A stretch of DNA of 64,000 bases, taken from Pedinophyceae sp. YPF-701. Lineage: Eukaryota; Chlorophyta; Pedinophyceae. Made by a program: the position numbers and the translations under genes. This document shows, piece after piece, positions 23,636 to 33,197 of this stretch. The stretch is from NCBI GenBank assembly GCA_916048055.1, contig CAJZHL010000019.1, positions 62,001-126,000 on the forward strand, read 5' to 3'. Within the stretch, counting starts at the first letter, position 1. The number at the start of each line of letters is the position of its first letter. Below the pieces are notes generated by a model. The model had not been told where the DNA came from. It saw only the letters and a program-made list of their open reading frames with translations, and made no database searches.

Positions 23636-24530
23636 TGTGGAGTGCGCTTGAAGGGGATGCGGGCGGCGCGTGTGGACGTGACGCTCGAGGAGCCGGTGCA
23701 CCACATGCCCGTAGGGGGCCGCGGCGCGGAGGGGCCGCGGCGGCGGCGGGGCGCGCGGCCTGGGCGCCGCGAGGCCGGCGGCGGCGCGCGCGCGGGGGGC
23801 GTGCCGCGCGCGCTGTTGCACACGAGCGCGTGGAAGATCGCGTCGGTCGTGCGGCGGGGGGGCTTCGGACGGCCGAGCGTGGCGCGCGCGGGGTGCGGCG
23901 CGGTGGGAGGGGGGCGGCGGGGTCGGAACGCTGGTGCGTGGCGGCGGCGGACCGGTGTGACGTGTTGAGTCTCGTCTTGGAGGTTCGCAACGACCTGCGC
24001 GCAGCGTTCGTCTCGGCGCGCGTGTTCGCGCGCAATCCCGGCCTATTTGCGTGGAATGGACGCGCGACACTTGAACGAGCGCTGTCGTGTCGTTGACGAA
24101 CGTGGCGCGGCGTGGGAACGACCGGGGCCTGCATCAGCCGAAGGGACCACCCCGCGGGCGCGTCTCGGGCAGACGCGCGCTTTTTTGGCGACGCTCGGCA
24201 AGGCCAGCACATTCACGTTCACACCACCACAGCCCCATGCCCCACGGAGCGCACCCGCACACGGAGCGCACCCCGTACTGCGGGGACGAAAGGTAGGCCT
24301 AACGGTGTGCATGGATCCTCCGCCTGGCGTCGCGGCAGCGTATTCGCGATGCCGAGGCAGCATGCTGCTCGGTGCTCGCGCGAGCGTCCAGGCCGCGGGG
24401 CAGCGTAATGGCCTGCCCGGACTGGTCTTCGCGGGGTCGGCTTACGCGCTTGTAGGCGCCGTACGGCTGGCCGCCGCGCGCTCAGGGTGCTAGTTGCGCG
24501 TCTTCAGGAGCACCGCGCGCCGGAGACGCG
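23636..24530. other. intergenic
   Basis: This 0.9 kb lies between two plus-strand genes. It is mostly GC-rich without recognisable coding. It holds a hairpin followed by six T at 24158-24186, listed separately. Confidence 0.5.
24158..24186 (+). terminator. hairpin plus T6, terminator-like
   Basis: An 8-bp perfect stem, GCGCGTCT (24158-24165) with AGACGCGC (24171-24178), and a 5-nt loop are followed by GC and TTTTTT (24181-24186). In a nuclear genome this resembles a Pol III stop or a structured 3' end. No Pol III gene could be recognised just upstream. Confidence 0.35.
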
Positions 24531-25850
24531 ATGCCGCTGGCCGGGGGCGGCGACGGCAAGTCGCCAATTTCGCCAACGACGGCCGCTCTCCCGCGTTCCC
24601 CTTCGCGCAGGCCGCGTGCGACCTTGGCCGTCTTCCTCGGGGACGTCATGGACGACGACGCGCTCCAGGTTCCGACGCGTTTCGCGTACGAGACGAAGAA
24701 TGGCGCGGGGTCGCGATTGCCGCGCAGACAACCGTCCGCAAATCCGCCGCGGCCGAGCCGACTGAGCCTGAGCGGCTCGCAAGCCCCTGATAACTACGTT
24801 TACAGCAGGCTCCGGTCGAGCGTTTCGGCGAGCGGAGGCCACGAGGACGTGGCCACGCACAGACTCATGCCACGGCTGCTTCCCGGCACCGACGCGGGCG
24901 ACGTCTCGTCCCCAACGGTGCGCGCCCTGTCCCCTCGGGTTGCCGTGCCGCGCCGCCGCGACCCTCGGCAGCCGTTCGCGCCCGCGCCGCGTCTGAGCGC
25001 CCTCTTACGTGATGCTGCTCCACCGCAGGGGTGGAAGCGCTCGCTCGCGCACGCGCACGCGCACCGCCGGCACCAGCACTCGAGCGAGCGGCTCGCCGCC
25101 ATGTACGCCCAGCTGGGCAGCGACACCGGCACGGTCGGGGGCGCGAGCGAGAGCCACGCGATGTGGCCGGGCCGCAAGCGCACCTCGGGGGGCAACAGCT
25201 CCAACCTGCGCCCCACCGCGCCCGTGAGCAGCAGCGGCGCCTTCGTGCCGGGTCCGGCGGTCCCCGCGGGCGACCTCAACGAGGCCATCCGCCTCCTGAA
25301 CCTCCCGGAGGACGACGACGCCTCGCACGCCGAGTCCCTCCGCAGCGCGCGCTCCGCCGCGGCGCGCTCGTTCGCCAACTCGTGGTGCGAGCTCTCCGCG
25401 CCGGGGCTCTCCGCGACCGCCGTCCGCGAGGCCGTCGCCGGCCCGGACCGCCACTCGCTCGACGCGCACCTCCGCCGGCGCTTCATGCACTGCGGCGCCG
25501 ACCGGTTCGACACGAGCGCCGCGCCGCCCGCCGAGGAGGACGCGCCCGCGGAGGAGGCCGCGCCCGCGGCCAGGTCCGGGCCCGCCACGCCGCGCGTGTC
25601 GGCCCGCCTGGAGAGCGACGTGCTGCCCGAGCGGCGCATCATCTCGCTCGAGTACCAGGCCGCCGACGACCGCAAGCCGGTCAGCAGCGGGTCGCCGTCG
25701 CCGTCGTACGGGAAGGGCTGCTCGGGCGCGTCGAGCGGGGCCGAGGCGGACGCGCGCCCGGCGTGCGACGCGGCCGCGTCGGCGCTGTTCGGCCCCGGGC
25801 CCGTGCGCGCCAAGAAGAGGTCCTCGCGCCGCGCCACGGGCCGGACGTGA
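24531..25850 (+). CDS. unknown Ser/Pro/Ala-rich protein
   Basis: The open frame from the ATG at 24531 to the stop at 25850 encodes 439 aa. A likely intron at 24918-25028 (111 nt, donor gtgcgc, acceptor caccgcag, multiple of three) would shorten it to 402 aa. The sequence is largely low complexity and probably disordered. Ser and Pro blocks, a His-rich HAHAHRRHQHSSERL segment, an NEAIRLLNLPEDDDASHAESL helix and a WCELSAPGLSATAVREAV helix stand out. No domain was recognised. Coding is supported by length, frame-consistent third-position GC and the conserved-looking helices. The start could be further upstream in a separate exon. Confidence 0.55.
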   Translation: MPLAGGGDGKSPISPTTAALPRSPSRRPRATLAVFLGDVMDDDALQVPTRFAYETKNGAGSRLPRRQPSANPPRPSRLSLSGSQAPDNYVYSRLRSSVSASGGHEDVATHRLMPRLLPGTDAGDVSSPTVRALSPRVAVPRRRDPRQPFAPAPRLSALLRDAAPPQGWKRSLAHAHAHRRHQHSSERLAAMYAQLGSDTGTVGGASESHAMWPGRKRTSGGNSSNLRPTAPVSSSGAFVPGPAVPAGDLNEAIRLLNLPEDDDASHAESLRSARSAAARSFANSWCELSAPGLSATAVREAVAGPDRHSLDAHLRRRFMHCGADRFDTSAAPPAEEDAPAEEAAPAARSGPATPRVSARLESDVLPERRIISLEYQAADDRKPVSSGSPSPSYGKGCSGASSGAEADARPACDAAASALFGPGPVRAKKRSSRRATGRT

Positions 25851-25861
25851 GGACGCACGCA

Positions 25862-25915
25862 CACCACGTCCACCACGCCCACCACGCCCACCACGCCCAC
25901 CACGCACACCACGCC
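25862..25915. repeat. 9-nt minisatellite, six copies
   Basis: Six tandem copies of CACCACGCC, two with one-base changes, start just after the stop of the preceding gene. Confidence 0.9.
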
Positions 25916-26314
25916 CGCCGCCCGCCTCCTCTCCCCCCGCCGCCCCCGCCCTTCACTTCAGCATGCTCCAACGCCAAGGCGCACTTGGACCGTGCCTCCA
26001 CCCTCACGTGGCGCCTGCGCCGCTGCGTCCCCCTATGCCAACCAACCACCAGGCCGCTGGTGGTCCCTGCTCGCGCGGCGCTTCAGTACAGCGGCGCGAT
26101 CTGCGCCCAACGGCTCCTTGCCGACCGCGAGACGCGCTGCACTGCCAAGCTGACGCATCAACACGCCCGCCGGACGAGATCACAAGACTCCCGGTGCGGT
26201 CTCACACGTGAAGACTCAAGATGACCTCACGAACCCCCCCCACCCCTAAGTTTGCCCCCCTGAAGCCCCCTTGTCTAACCCCCGCCCCCCACCTGCCGCT
26301 GCGCCCGCGCAGCG

Positions 26315-26347
26315 CCGCCGGCCAGGCCAGTGCGGCCTGGCCGGCGG
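26315..26347. repeat. 14-bp perfect inverted repeat (hairpin)
   Basis: CCGCCGGCCAGGCC at 26315-26328 pairs perfectly with 26334-26347 across a 5-nt loop (agtgc). It is intergenic, with no open frame across it. Confidence 0.85.
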
Positions 26348-27163
26348 TGTGTCAGCGCCTGGCCGCGTAGCTGGCTCGTCAGTGCGCCGGGGCAGCCATG
26401 CGCAGAGCTGCTCCTCTGCTCACCTGCTGTCTATCCGGGGTTGGCCGACGGCCCCCCGCGCCGCGCCTAGCTGCGCCTCTTGATGCGCCCGCGCCCCCGC
26501 CAAGCGATGTGCGCTGCAGTCGCACCAGCGGAGGTGCGAAGATGAACTTGCGCGGCCCCTCGACTCCACACGCACAGTTGGCTGCAGCTCAACTCATTGG
26601 TGCAGTCCATGCAGCAGGCCCAGCCGGCCGCGATCCACGGCGGCTTCTCCTCCCTTTGCGGGCTGCTGCGACCGAATGAAGCGCACAACCGGGCGCAGGG
26701 GCTTTACGAACACGAACGGCGAATTCAGCCAGCCCAGCGGGCGCAAGCCCGTGCAACTCACCACGCCCCGTCCGCGGGCGGCGCGCTCGCGCTGCGCAGA
26801 ACCACCCCGCAGCCGGCGTGCCCCCCCCACACCCCACGGCTGCTCATGCACCCGAGCGCCTTGCATGCTAGCCCTCTTTTTCGATCGTCCAACGCTTTTC
26901 CGCAGGGTGTTCAAGCCTCTACGAACCAGGGCTCAAAACGGCCCTGATACTCCTCCCCTGCTCTCCGCCTCCTCCTCCTTCTTCCGTAGTCGTAGTATGC
27001 AACCGAGTGCCCCCCATTCCTTCCTCACCCGCCCTCACCCCCCCTCCTGCTCCCCTCGTCCTCGACGGGCCGCTCCTCGCGCTCGTGCGCGGTCCCCGAG
27101 CGCATCACGAATGTCTGTCTCGGGAATGTCCTGTCCTACACGCAGTGCTGCTTCAACTCTAAA

Positions 27164-27186
27164 GCGTGACCGCGAGCCGGTCACGC
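27164..27186. repeat. 9-bp perfect inverted repeat (hairpin)
   Basis: GCGTGACCG at 27164-27172 pairs with CGGTCACGC at 27178-27186 across a 5-nt loop. Confidence 0.75.
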
Positions 27187-27312
27187 CTCTCAGTCGCAAA
27201 GGCTGCGAGTGTCAATTTCCCCGTTGCAGTTAACGATCCTCACCGCGCTCCATCATGTGACGACCATCGTTCCTGCAGTGGCGTGTCACCTGTGTCACTG
27301 TCTGCCGTACCA

Positions 27313-27536
27313 TTTCGGTCGCTCCGGCATCCTCGCGGTGAGGGTGCTCGTAGGTCAGCGAAGAACTAACTATCCTCGCGGTGAGGGTGCTCGTAGGTCA
27401 GCGAAGAACTATTTCGGTCGCTCCGGCATCCTCGCGGTGAGGGTGCTCGTAGGTCAGCGAAGAACTATCCTCGGTGCTCGTAGGTCAGCGAAGAACTATC
27501 CTCGCGGTGAGGGTGCCTGTAGGTCAGCGAAGTACC
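27313..27536. repeat. tandem array, 39-nt core with 56-nt variants
   Basis: Five head-to-tail copies of a core beginning TCCTCGCGGTGAGGGTGC and ending GTCAGCGAAGAACTA. Copies lie at about 27313-27368, 27372-27411, 27412-27467, 27468-27498 and 27499-27536. The first and third carry a 17-nt 5' extension (TTTCGGTCGCTCCGGCA). The fourth lacks the GCGGTGAGG part. The fifth has diverged at its end. Confidence 0.92.
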
Positions 27537-27568
27537 AGCGCTCAACACAAATGCCAGCGCTCAACACA
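27536..27568. repeat. 15-nt direct repeat pair
   Basis: CCAGCGCTCAACACA occurs twice, 18 nt apart, immediately after the tandem array. Confidence 0.75.
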
Positions 27569-28878
27569 CACACACTTCGAACCTGCACCGCGGGTTCTGC
27601 ACTGGAAGGTCGTCACCTGGGGTCGCTCAGAGACTCACGCAGCACGCTGTGCGCTTCCTGAACGATCCGCGCATTGTCTCACCGTCGTGCACGTGTGTGT
27701 ACGACATGCATGTCATCATGTCAATGATGCATCTCAATGAAAGATGTTCAGACCGCCCGACGCCGCGAGAGGCTCTAGAGAGACCTGGCTCTCACGTGCT
27801 CTCGCACCACTGGCACTCTCTGGTGTCCGGGTTCACCGGGCTTCTAGCGCCGATCAGCCGCCAGCGGTGAACGAGCGATAGGCTCAGCGTTTAACACTGA
27901 GGCGGCGTGGCACATCCGCCTCGACGCAGACGCGACGCCGGGGCGTGCCCGGCGCACTGCTGCTAGCGCCCGGTCGGTGGCTGACAGCTCGCGCAGCGGC
28001 TCGGAGCTGCCGGGACGCTGACGCAGGCCGGTCAGACGGCGAGACCCACGCCGGGTCGACTCGACCCTCGACGAGGCGCTGGGTCCACGCGGAGGCATCG
28101 GTGCGAGGTGCGGGGCCGGTGACGCAGTCGGCCGAGTTCGTTCCGGGCCTTAGGACAGCGGACCCCCCGGCATCACGAGTCGCACGCTGAATGCGTGGAC
28201 TTGCGCGCTCTGGCGTGCCCACACCGTCCAACCTCGCGACGATTCGTGGGCACAGCCAGACGAACATGCGGACGGGCTCGTGCCGGTTGCTCGCGCGAGC
28301 TGTGTCGTCGCGGCTGAGGCGCGACGTAGACGCGACGCAGCAGGCCGTCCAGGCGTGGGGGAACCAGCGGCGCGCCGGCCTGTCCTGCAGAGCTGCTGCC
28401 CAGAACTCCGCCTCGAGCGATGGCAGCGACACAGAGGGGCCCCGTGAGGGACCCGCATCGGGATCTGTGGACGGACCTGCGGTCCCGGGGGTGCGGGGAG
28501 CCGAGGCGGCGACCAGGGGGCGGCGTGCGGGGGCGGTGCGGCACCCGGAACCACGCTTCGCCGTGCACACGCACGAGTGCGCTGACCGCCGTTCGCCGTC
28601 GACGCAGCCCGGCGCAAAGAGCGCCGGCGCGACGCGCGTGCGCCCGATGCGTTGACGGCCGTTGGTGCACGTCCGTGCCTGGTGCCGGGCGCGGCCTCGG
28701 GGCGGCATTTCCGCGTCCCTCGTGGTTGCGCGCGCCATGGACGGTGCCGCGGGCGTCGTCGGGCTGCGCACAAGACGCGGGTCTGAGCCGTGACGCGCTG
28801 GCGTGCCGTAAGCTGCAGGGCAACGGAGACGGGCCGCGCGTGGCGACACGCGGCCCCCAAGAGGCCGTTTGCCCCCAG

Positions 28879-30679
28879 CTGAAGAGCGTGCGCGGAATCG
28901 GTCCGAAAGGGCTGCAAGCGCTGAGAGGAGTGGACATCACGACGCGGTCAGGTGCGCGGAGCCAGCGGCGACCAGGACGGCCCTGTGCCGCCGCGTCGGC
29001 GGCCTGGCGCACCGGCCCGAGCCCGCCGACCGTCAGAACTTCGCCCACGCGTACCGCCCATCAGGTTGCGCGCGCCGCGCGCGCCCCCGCACGCGCCCTC
29101 TGCGACCACACAGCCCAACCGCCCCCCCCCGTTTCCGCCCGCTGTGCGCAGCGCTGTGTCGACGGCTGCAGTCGGTTGCGTGGGAAGCGCGGCGCGCGGG
29201 CGCCAGCACGGAGGTCGACCTCAGGGAGCACATGGTCGGCTTCCTCCACGACCACGTAGGCATTCGGCGCATGCACGCGCGCGACGTGGTCACCGACCTG
29301 TGGGACATCGTCCTCCAGCTGGTGCGCGCCGCCCCGCACGTCGCCCCGCGCGCCCCCGCGCCCGCGCACGTCCACGCGCCGCAGCAGCGGCCCGCGGAGC
29401 CCGACCCAGCGTGCGTTGCGCGTCGGGCGGTGCGTTGCAGGACCCCGACGGGACGCACGTGACGCTGTCCGTGGAGGGCAACATCGGCGCGGGCAAGTCC
29501 ACGTTCCTGGACTTTTTGCACGACCGCGACGTCGTCGGGGAGCTCCGGTGGGAGCTGGAGCACACCAGTAACTACGGGCTGCAGGGCCCGTGGGAGATGG
29601 CGGTGGTGCCGGAGCCCGTGGACGAGTGGATCGCGCTGAACCACTCCTCGGGGCGGCACAACGTCCTGGAGGCGTTTTACAAGGACCCCGAGCGCTACGC
29701 GTACCTGTTCCAGAACTACGTTCTGGTGTCGCGGTGGCGCAAGATCCGCGACGCGCGGTCCCGCCTGCAGGCGCAGGGCTCGAGCCCGAGCAAGATGATG
29801 CTCACGGAGCGCTCGGTGTTCAGCGACCGGCAGGTGTTTGTGCGGCAGCTCTACGAGCAGGACCGCACCCTGCGCGACGTGGAGATGGCCGTGTACGACC
29901 AGATGTTCGACCCGATCCTCGAGGAGAACCGCTACCTGGTCCCGGACGGGTTCGTGTACCTCAAGGCCACGCCGGAGACGTGCGTGAAGCGCATGCGCGG
30001 GCGGGACCGCAGCGAGGAGGGCAAGGTGAAGGCCGAGTACATCGAGGGGCTGCACGACCGGCACGCGGAGTGGTTCCTCGAGAAGGTCAAGGTGAAGCAC
30101 CTCGTCGACAGCGAGGGCGGCGCGCTGCGGGGGGTGTCGCGCGAGGAGGCCGAGCGGTGGGGGGAGTTCATGAAGGTCGGCGTGCCGCGGAGGCACGTGG
30201 AGGCGGACAGCGGGAAGGAGGCGATGAAGGCGCGGCCGATGTCGGCCAAGGACCTCGCGCTGCCGGAGCTGCCGGAGAGCATCCGTGACAACGTCAACCT
30301 CCTCGTCGCGCCGGGGCACCAGATCGACCTCGGGAACACGCACCTCCACAAAGAGTGAGTGCCGCACGACCGCGCGCGCGTGTGCCGCCGCCCCCGCCCG
30401 ACGCAGCCCCCGCGACGACGCCAGTCCGACCCTGATTCAACACACCACACCGCACCCCTCACTGCCCGCGGTTCGCGCCCGCCCTTTTGTTCGCGCAGCT
30501 TGCACTGCATCCCGTTCCTGACGATGGACTACGACGACGACATCAACATCTCGCGGGACCTCGACGCGAAGCAACACTACGCCGCGCAGCTGCGGGACTT
30601 CCACCAGTGGGTGTTCGAGTACAACCGGAAGAAGCGGGGGGGGGCCTGTCCTTCGAGGACCGCCTCCGGGACAGGGTGA
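28879..30679 (+). CDS. plant-type deoxynucleoside kinase with HhH-like N-terminus (5' incomplete)
   Basis: Phosphorylates deoxynucleosides in the salvage pathway (dCK/dGK/TK2 family). Supported exons are 28879-28951, 29152-29321, 29441-30354 and 30499-30679, with matching phases (1, 0, 2). The first encodes a helix-hairpin-helix-like SVRGIGPKGLQALRG. The second encodes a helical MVGFLHDHVGIRRMHARDVV block; both resemble the N-terminal extension I recall from land-plant dNK. The kinase has P-loop EGNIGAGKST, EPVDEW, FQNYVLVSR, the ERS motif LTERSVFSDR and LKATPETCVKRM with the RGRDRSEEG lid. A perfect gtgagt donor at 30355 leads to a last exon (MDYDDDINISRDLDAKQ) matching the plant C-terminus. 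The start codon is upstream and not found. The last exon may be frameshifted at a 9-G run (30636-30644). Confidence 0.88.
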
Positions 30680-30744
30680 ACGAATCGTACTCGCTCGGGC
30701 GGCCGGGCCGTCAGCACTGGAGCGCCGTGCGCGGGCGCGTGTAA

Positions 30745-31142
30745 CTGCAAGTGCTGCTGGTGCGAGAGAGGGGTGCCGCGCGGCTCGGAAGGAAGGTGGC
30801 AGCCCCGACCTGGCCGCGCGGCGCTGCCGCCCTCGCTTCGTCTGTCGCGCGGTCGCTGCTGCCTCTGTGGCGCGCAGGACACTTCCACCGCACTCTCGCC
30901 TCAGCGGGCCGCAGTTTGTCTCCCACTGCGCGAGCGTCCTTCCTTGCGGGCGCCGGCAGCCGGACGGCGCTGCAGGCGCGCCGAGCCTTGAACGCGACCG
31001 CAGCAGCTCGCCGTGGGAAGCCCTTTGGGGGGAGAGGTCACCCGCGCGAGCGGGGGCCGCGTGACGCCACGCACGGCTGCTGCCGACGTAGTCACATGCT
31101 CGAGAGGCGCGCTGCGGGTCGCTGCGAGCCCCGCCAACGCCA
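30745..31142. other. intergenic between convergent genes
   Basis: This 400 nt separates the deoxynucleoside kinase (+) and SmD1 (-) 3' ends. No gene was seen. Confidence 0.5.
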
Positions 31143-32001
31143 TTACCGCCCACGGCCGCGGCCACGGCCCCGGCCCCGCCCGCGTCCTCGGCCGCCCGCT
31201 GCCTGCACCCTCGGTGGCCTCTTCGGCCGGAGCTTCGGCTGGTCGATGTCGACCAGCAGTGTGTCCAGGTTGATACTGTCAGGCAGTATGAAGTACCTGC
31301 GGGATGGGACGACAGGAGAGTGGGTCAACCGGCCGCACGCAGTGACCGTTCGCGGGGCGCCTGGCGCAGCCGTCCGCGGCCTTCATGACTGGTGCGTTCC
31401 ATGGGGAAAGCGCCGCGCATGTGCGCCGCAAAGTCCGCTCGCTGTCCGGGACCTGGAAAAAACCTGTGCGGTGTGCGGGCGCGAAGCGGAGGCGGGCGGC
31501 GAGCGCGACCGGCTCTGACGCAGCGTCCGACACGCTGAAGGGCTCCACGGTGGGGAAGCGGCGCGCACAAGGGCCGCTCGCCCACACGGCGCGGGCGCGC
31601 CAAAGCCGCCGGCGCCCCACTGGTTGATGGCGCGCAGGGGCCCGTGCGCGGCGCCAACACGACTCAGGAGGCTCCTACCGCATGCTTATCGATAGCAGCA
31701 TAGGGGAGCACGGAGGTTCGTGCGGGATCGCGCAGGGCACCGCGAGAGCCCGGCACTGGGATGGGCGGTGGCCAAAGCGGCTCGTGGCGTGCGCAGCGCA
31801 CCTGATCGTGTTGCCGCGCACGCTCATGGTATCCAGGGAGATCGCGTTCTTCCCCTTGTACACTACTTTGACCTTCTTCAGGTGCGTGTTCATCGCCTGG
31901 TCGACGCCTGTGATGGTGCCCTGCACCACCGTGCCGTTTTTCAGCTCCACCTGGACCGCCTCGTTCGACAGCTTCATCAAGAAGCGCACGAGCTTCACCA
32001 T
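31143..32001 (-). CDS. SMD1: small nuclear ribonucleoprotein SmD1
   Basis: A 117-aa core protein of the spliceosomal Sm ring. Exons are 32001-31802 and 31296-31143, phase 2, across a 505-nt intron. The Sm1 motif ([20 protein letters not shown] then [15 protein letters not shown]) and Sm2 motif ([16 protein letters not shown]) are intact, with the junction inside IR/Y. The tail is a run of GR dipeptides, the usual dimethylarginine RG tail, before TAA. Length matches the family (about 119 aa). Confidence 0.96.
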
Positions 32002-33197
32002 CTTTGGCGACTGCCCAGTGCCCGCGCAGCACCGTCCCGGCCGTCTGACCCGAAACCACGCGCGAGACGGCACGCACCAGCCTGCTACGGCTCGGCTCTC
32101 TCCAGGCCTCAGAGAAGCACAAAAATCCACGGCCCTGCCGCCGTCCTCGATCGTTCTGTTGCGTGCACCCTCTGCCGCGGCGCAGAGTCGCGCGAGGGGC
32201 GCGCCTGGTTCCCCCGGGGGGGTGGTGCTGCACGGGGGCGTCGCTGGGCACGACACATCGCTTGGTGCGGCGCCACGCCCGACAGCCCATACGACCGCGC
32301 CAGCAGCGTACTTGTGCGGGTGGCTGTCCGGTCCGCCCCTGGCGGCGGCCACTTGCGCACTGTGCCCGGCGTAGTCCATGTGGCATGCTGTGCTTGCACA
32401 CGGGGGGCTGTGTTGGCGACACGTGTCCGACGCACGTCGCCAGGCTGAGCGCGGACCCAGGTGGCATGCAGCGGCCCTATCTCTGCTAGGGTGCGCCGAC
32501 GAGCGTCTTAGGACGAGCGTCTTTAGGCGGGCGGACATCGCCACGTCTCCGCCACAGGACGGACGGCGCGGGGCGACGAAATGCGGACTGAGGAGTCGTG
32601 TCATGCGGCGAGTGGCCACGCGAACCTGGGGAGGTCACTGACCGGCTGGTGGGGCAGGCGCGACGCGAGGACCCGGCGTGAGGTCTTGTCACACGTCTTG
32701 TAGCAGATCTCGGGGCTCGTGAGGGCTGAGCCAACAGCTTACTCATCATCATCATCAGGGCGTGAACATCGTTGATGCCTTGAAGCCATCTTGGGTCTTA
32801 TCCATTAGCCATCCTTCATTTTCGTCTCCGATGGTCTCAGGACAATTCGGTGGCAGCATCGTCGTCATACGGTCGCCGGAAAGCATCAGCTCCGCCCTCG
32901 CCCCACGCGTCCGGGGTCAAGTCGGCCATGCCAGCGGTGCCCTTGCATCGTGCTCGCGCGCGTGGTGCGGCGCAGGTATCAGCATTGTGACAGGTCAGGG
33001 ATTCGGGCGCGGCGCTGCTGCAAAGGTGCTGCCCTGTGGCCGATTGCACCGTGCAGGCAGCGCGAAATGCAGAGTCTGGGATGCAAAAGTGAAGGCAAAG
33101 GTTTGGGGGGGGGAGAGGGGAAGTTGATCGAGTGGCGGCATAGCCTCTCGCTTTCAGCAGCGCGAGCCAGCGTGCACGCGGAGGGCATGCGCGTACG
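32002..33197. other. intergenic; includes AT-richer island
   Basis: This 1.2 kb lies between SmD1 (start at 32001) and the phosphodiesterase (stop at 33198), both on the minus strand. From about 32690 to 32900 the base composition drops noticeably and a short minus-strand open frame ends near 32760 (see findings). An ATC microsatellite sits at 32741-32756. Confidence 0.5.
32741..32756. repeat. ATC trinucleotide run
   Basis: Four to five consecutive CAT/ATC units lie in the AT-richer island. Confidence 0.7.

Larger units (their letters stand above)
25851..28878. other. gene-poor 3 kb stretch with repeats
   Basis: This is the longest stretch without a recognised gene. It holds a 9-nt minisatellite (25862-25915), a C-rich run around 26233-26290, a 14-bp hairpin (26315-26347), a 9-bp hairpin (27164-27186), a 39/56-nt tandem array (27313-27536) and a short direct repeat (27536-27568). 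Parts (about 26860-27750) are clearly less GC-rich than the genes around them. 5' exons of the deoxynucleoside kinase may lie in its right end. Confidence 0.5.

Noticed and set aside
27884-28849. 966-nt minus-strand open frame in the gene-poor stretch
   Set aside because: Length alone is not informative at this GC content. There is no domain, no recognisable motif and no splice support.
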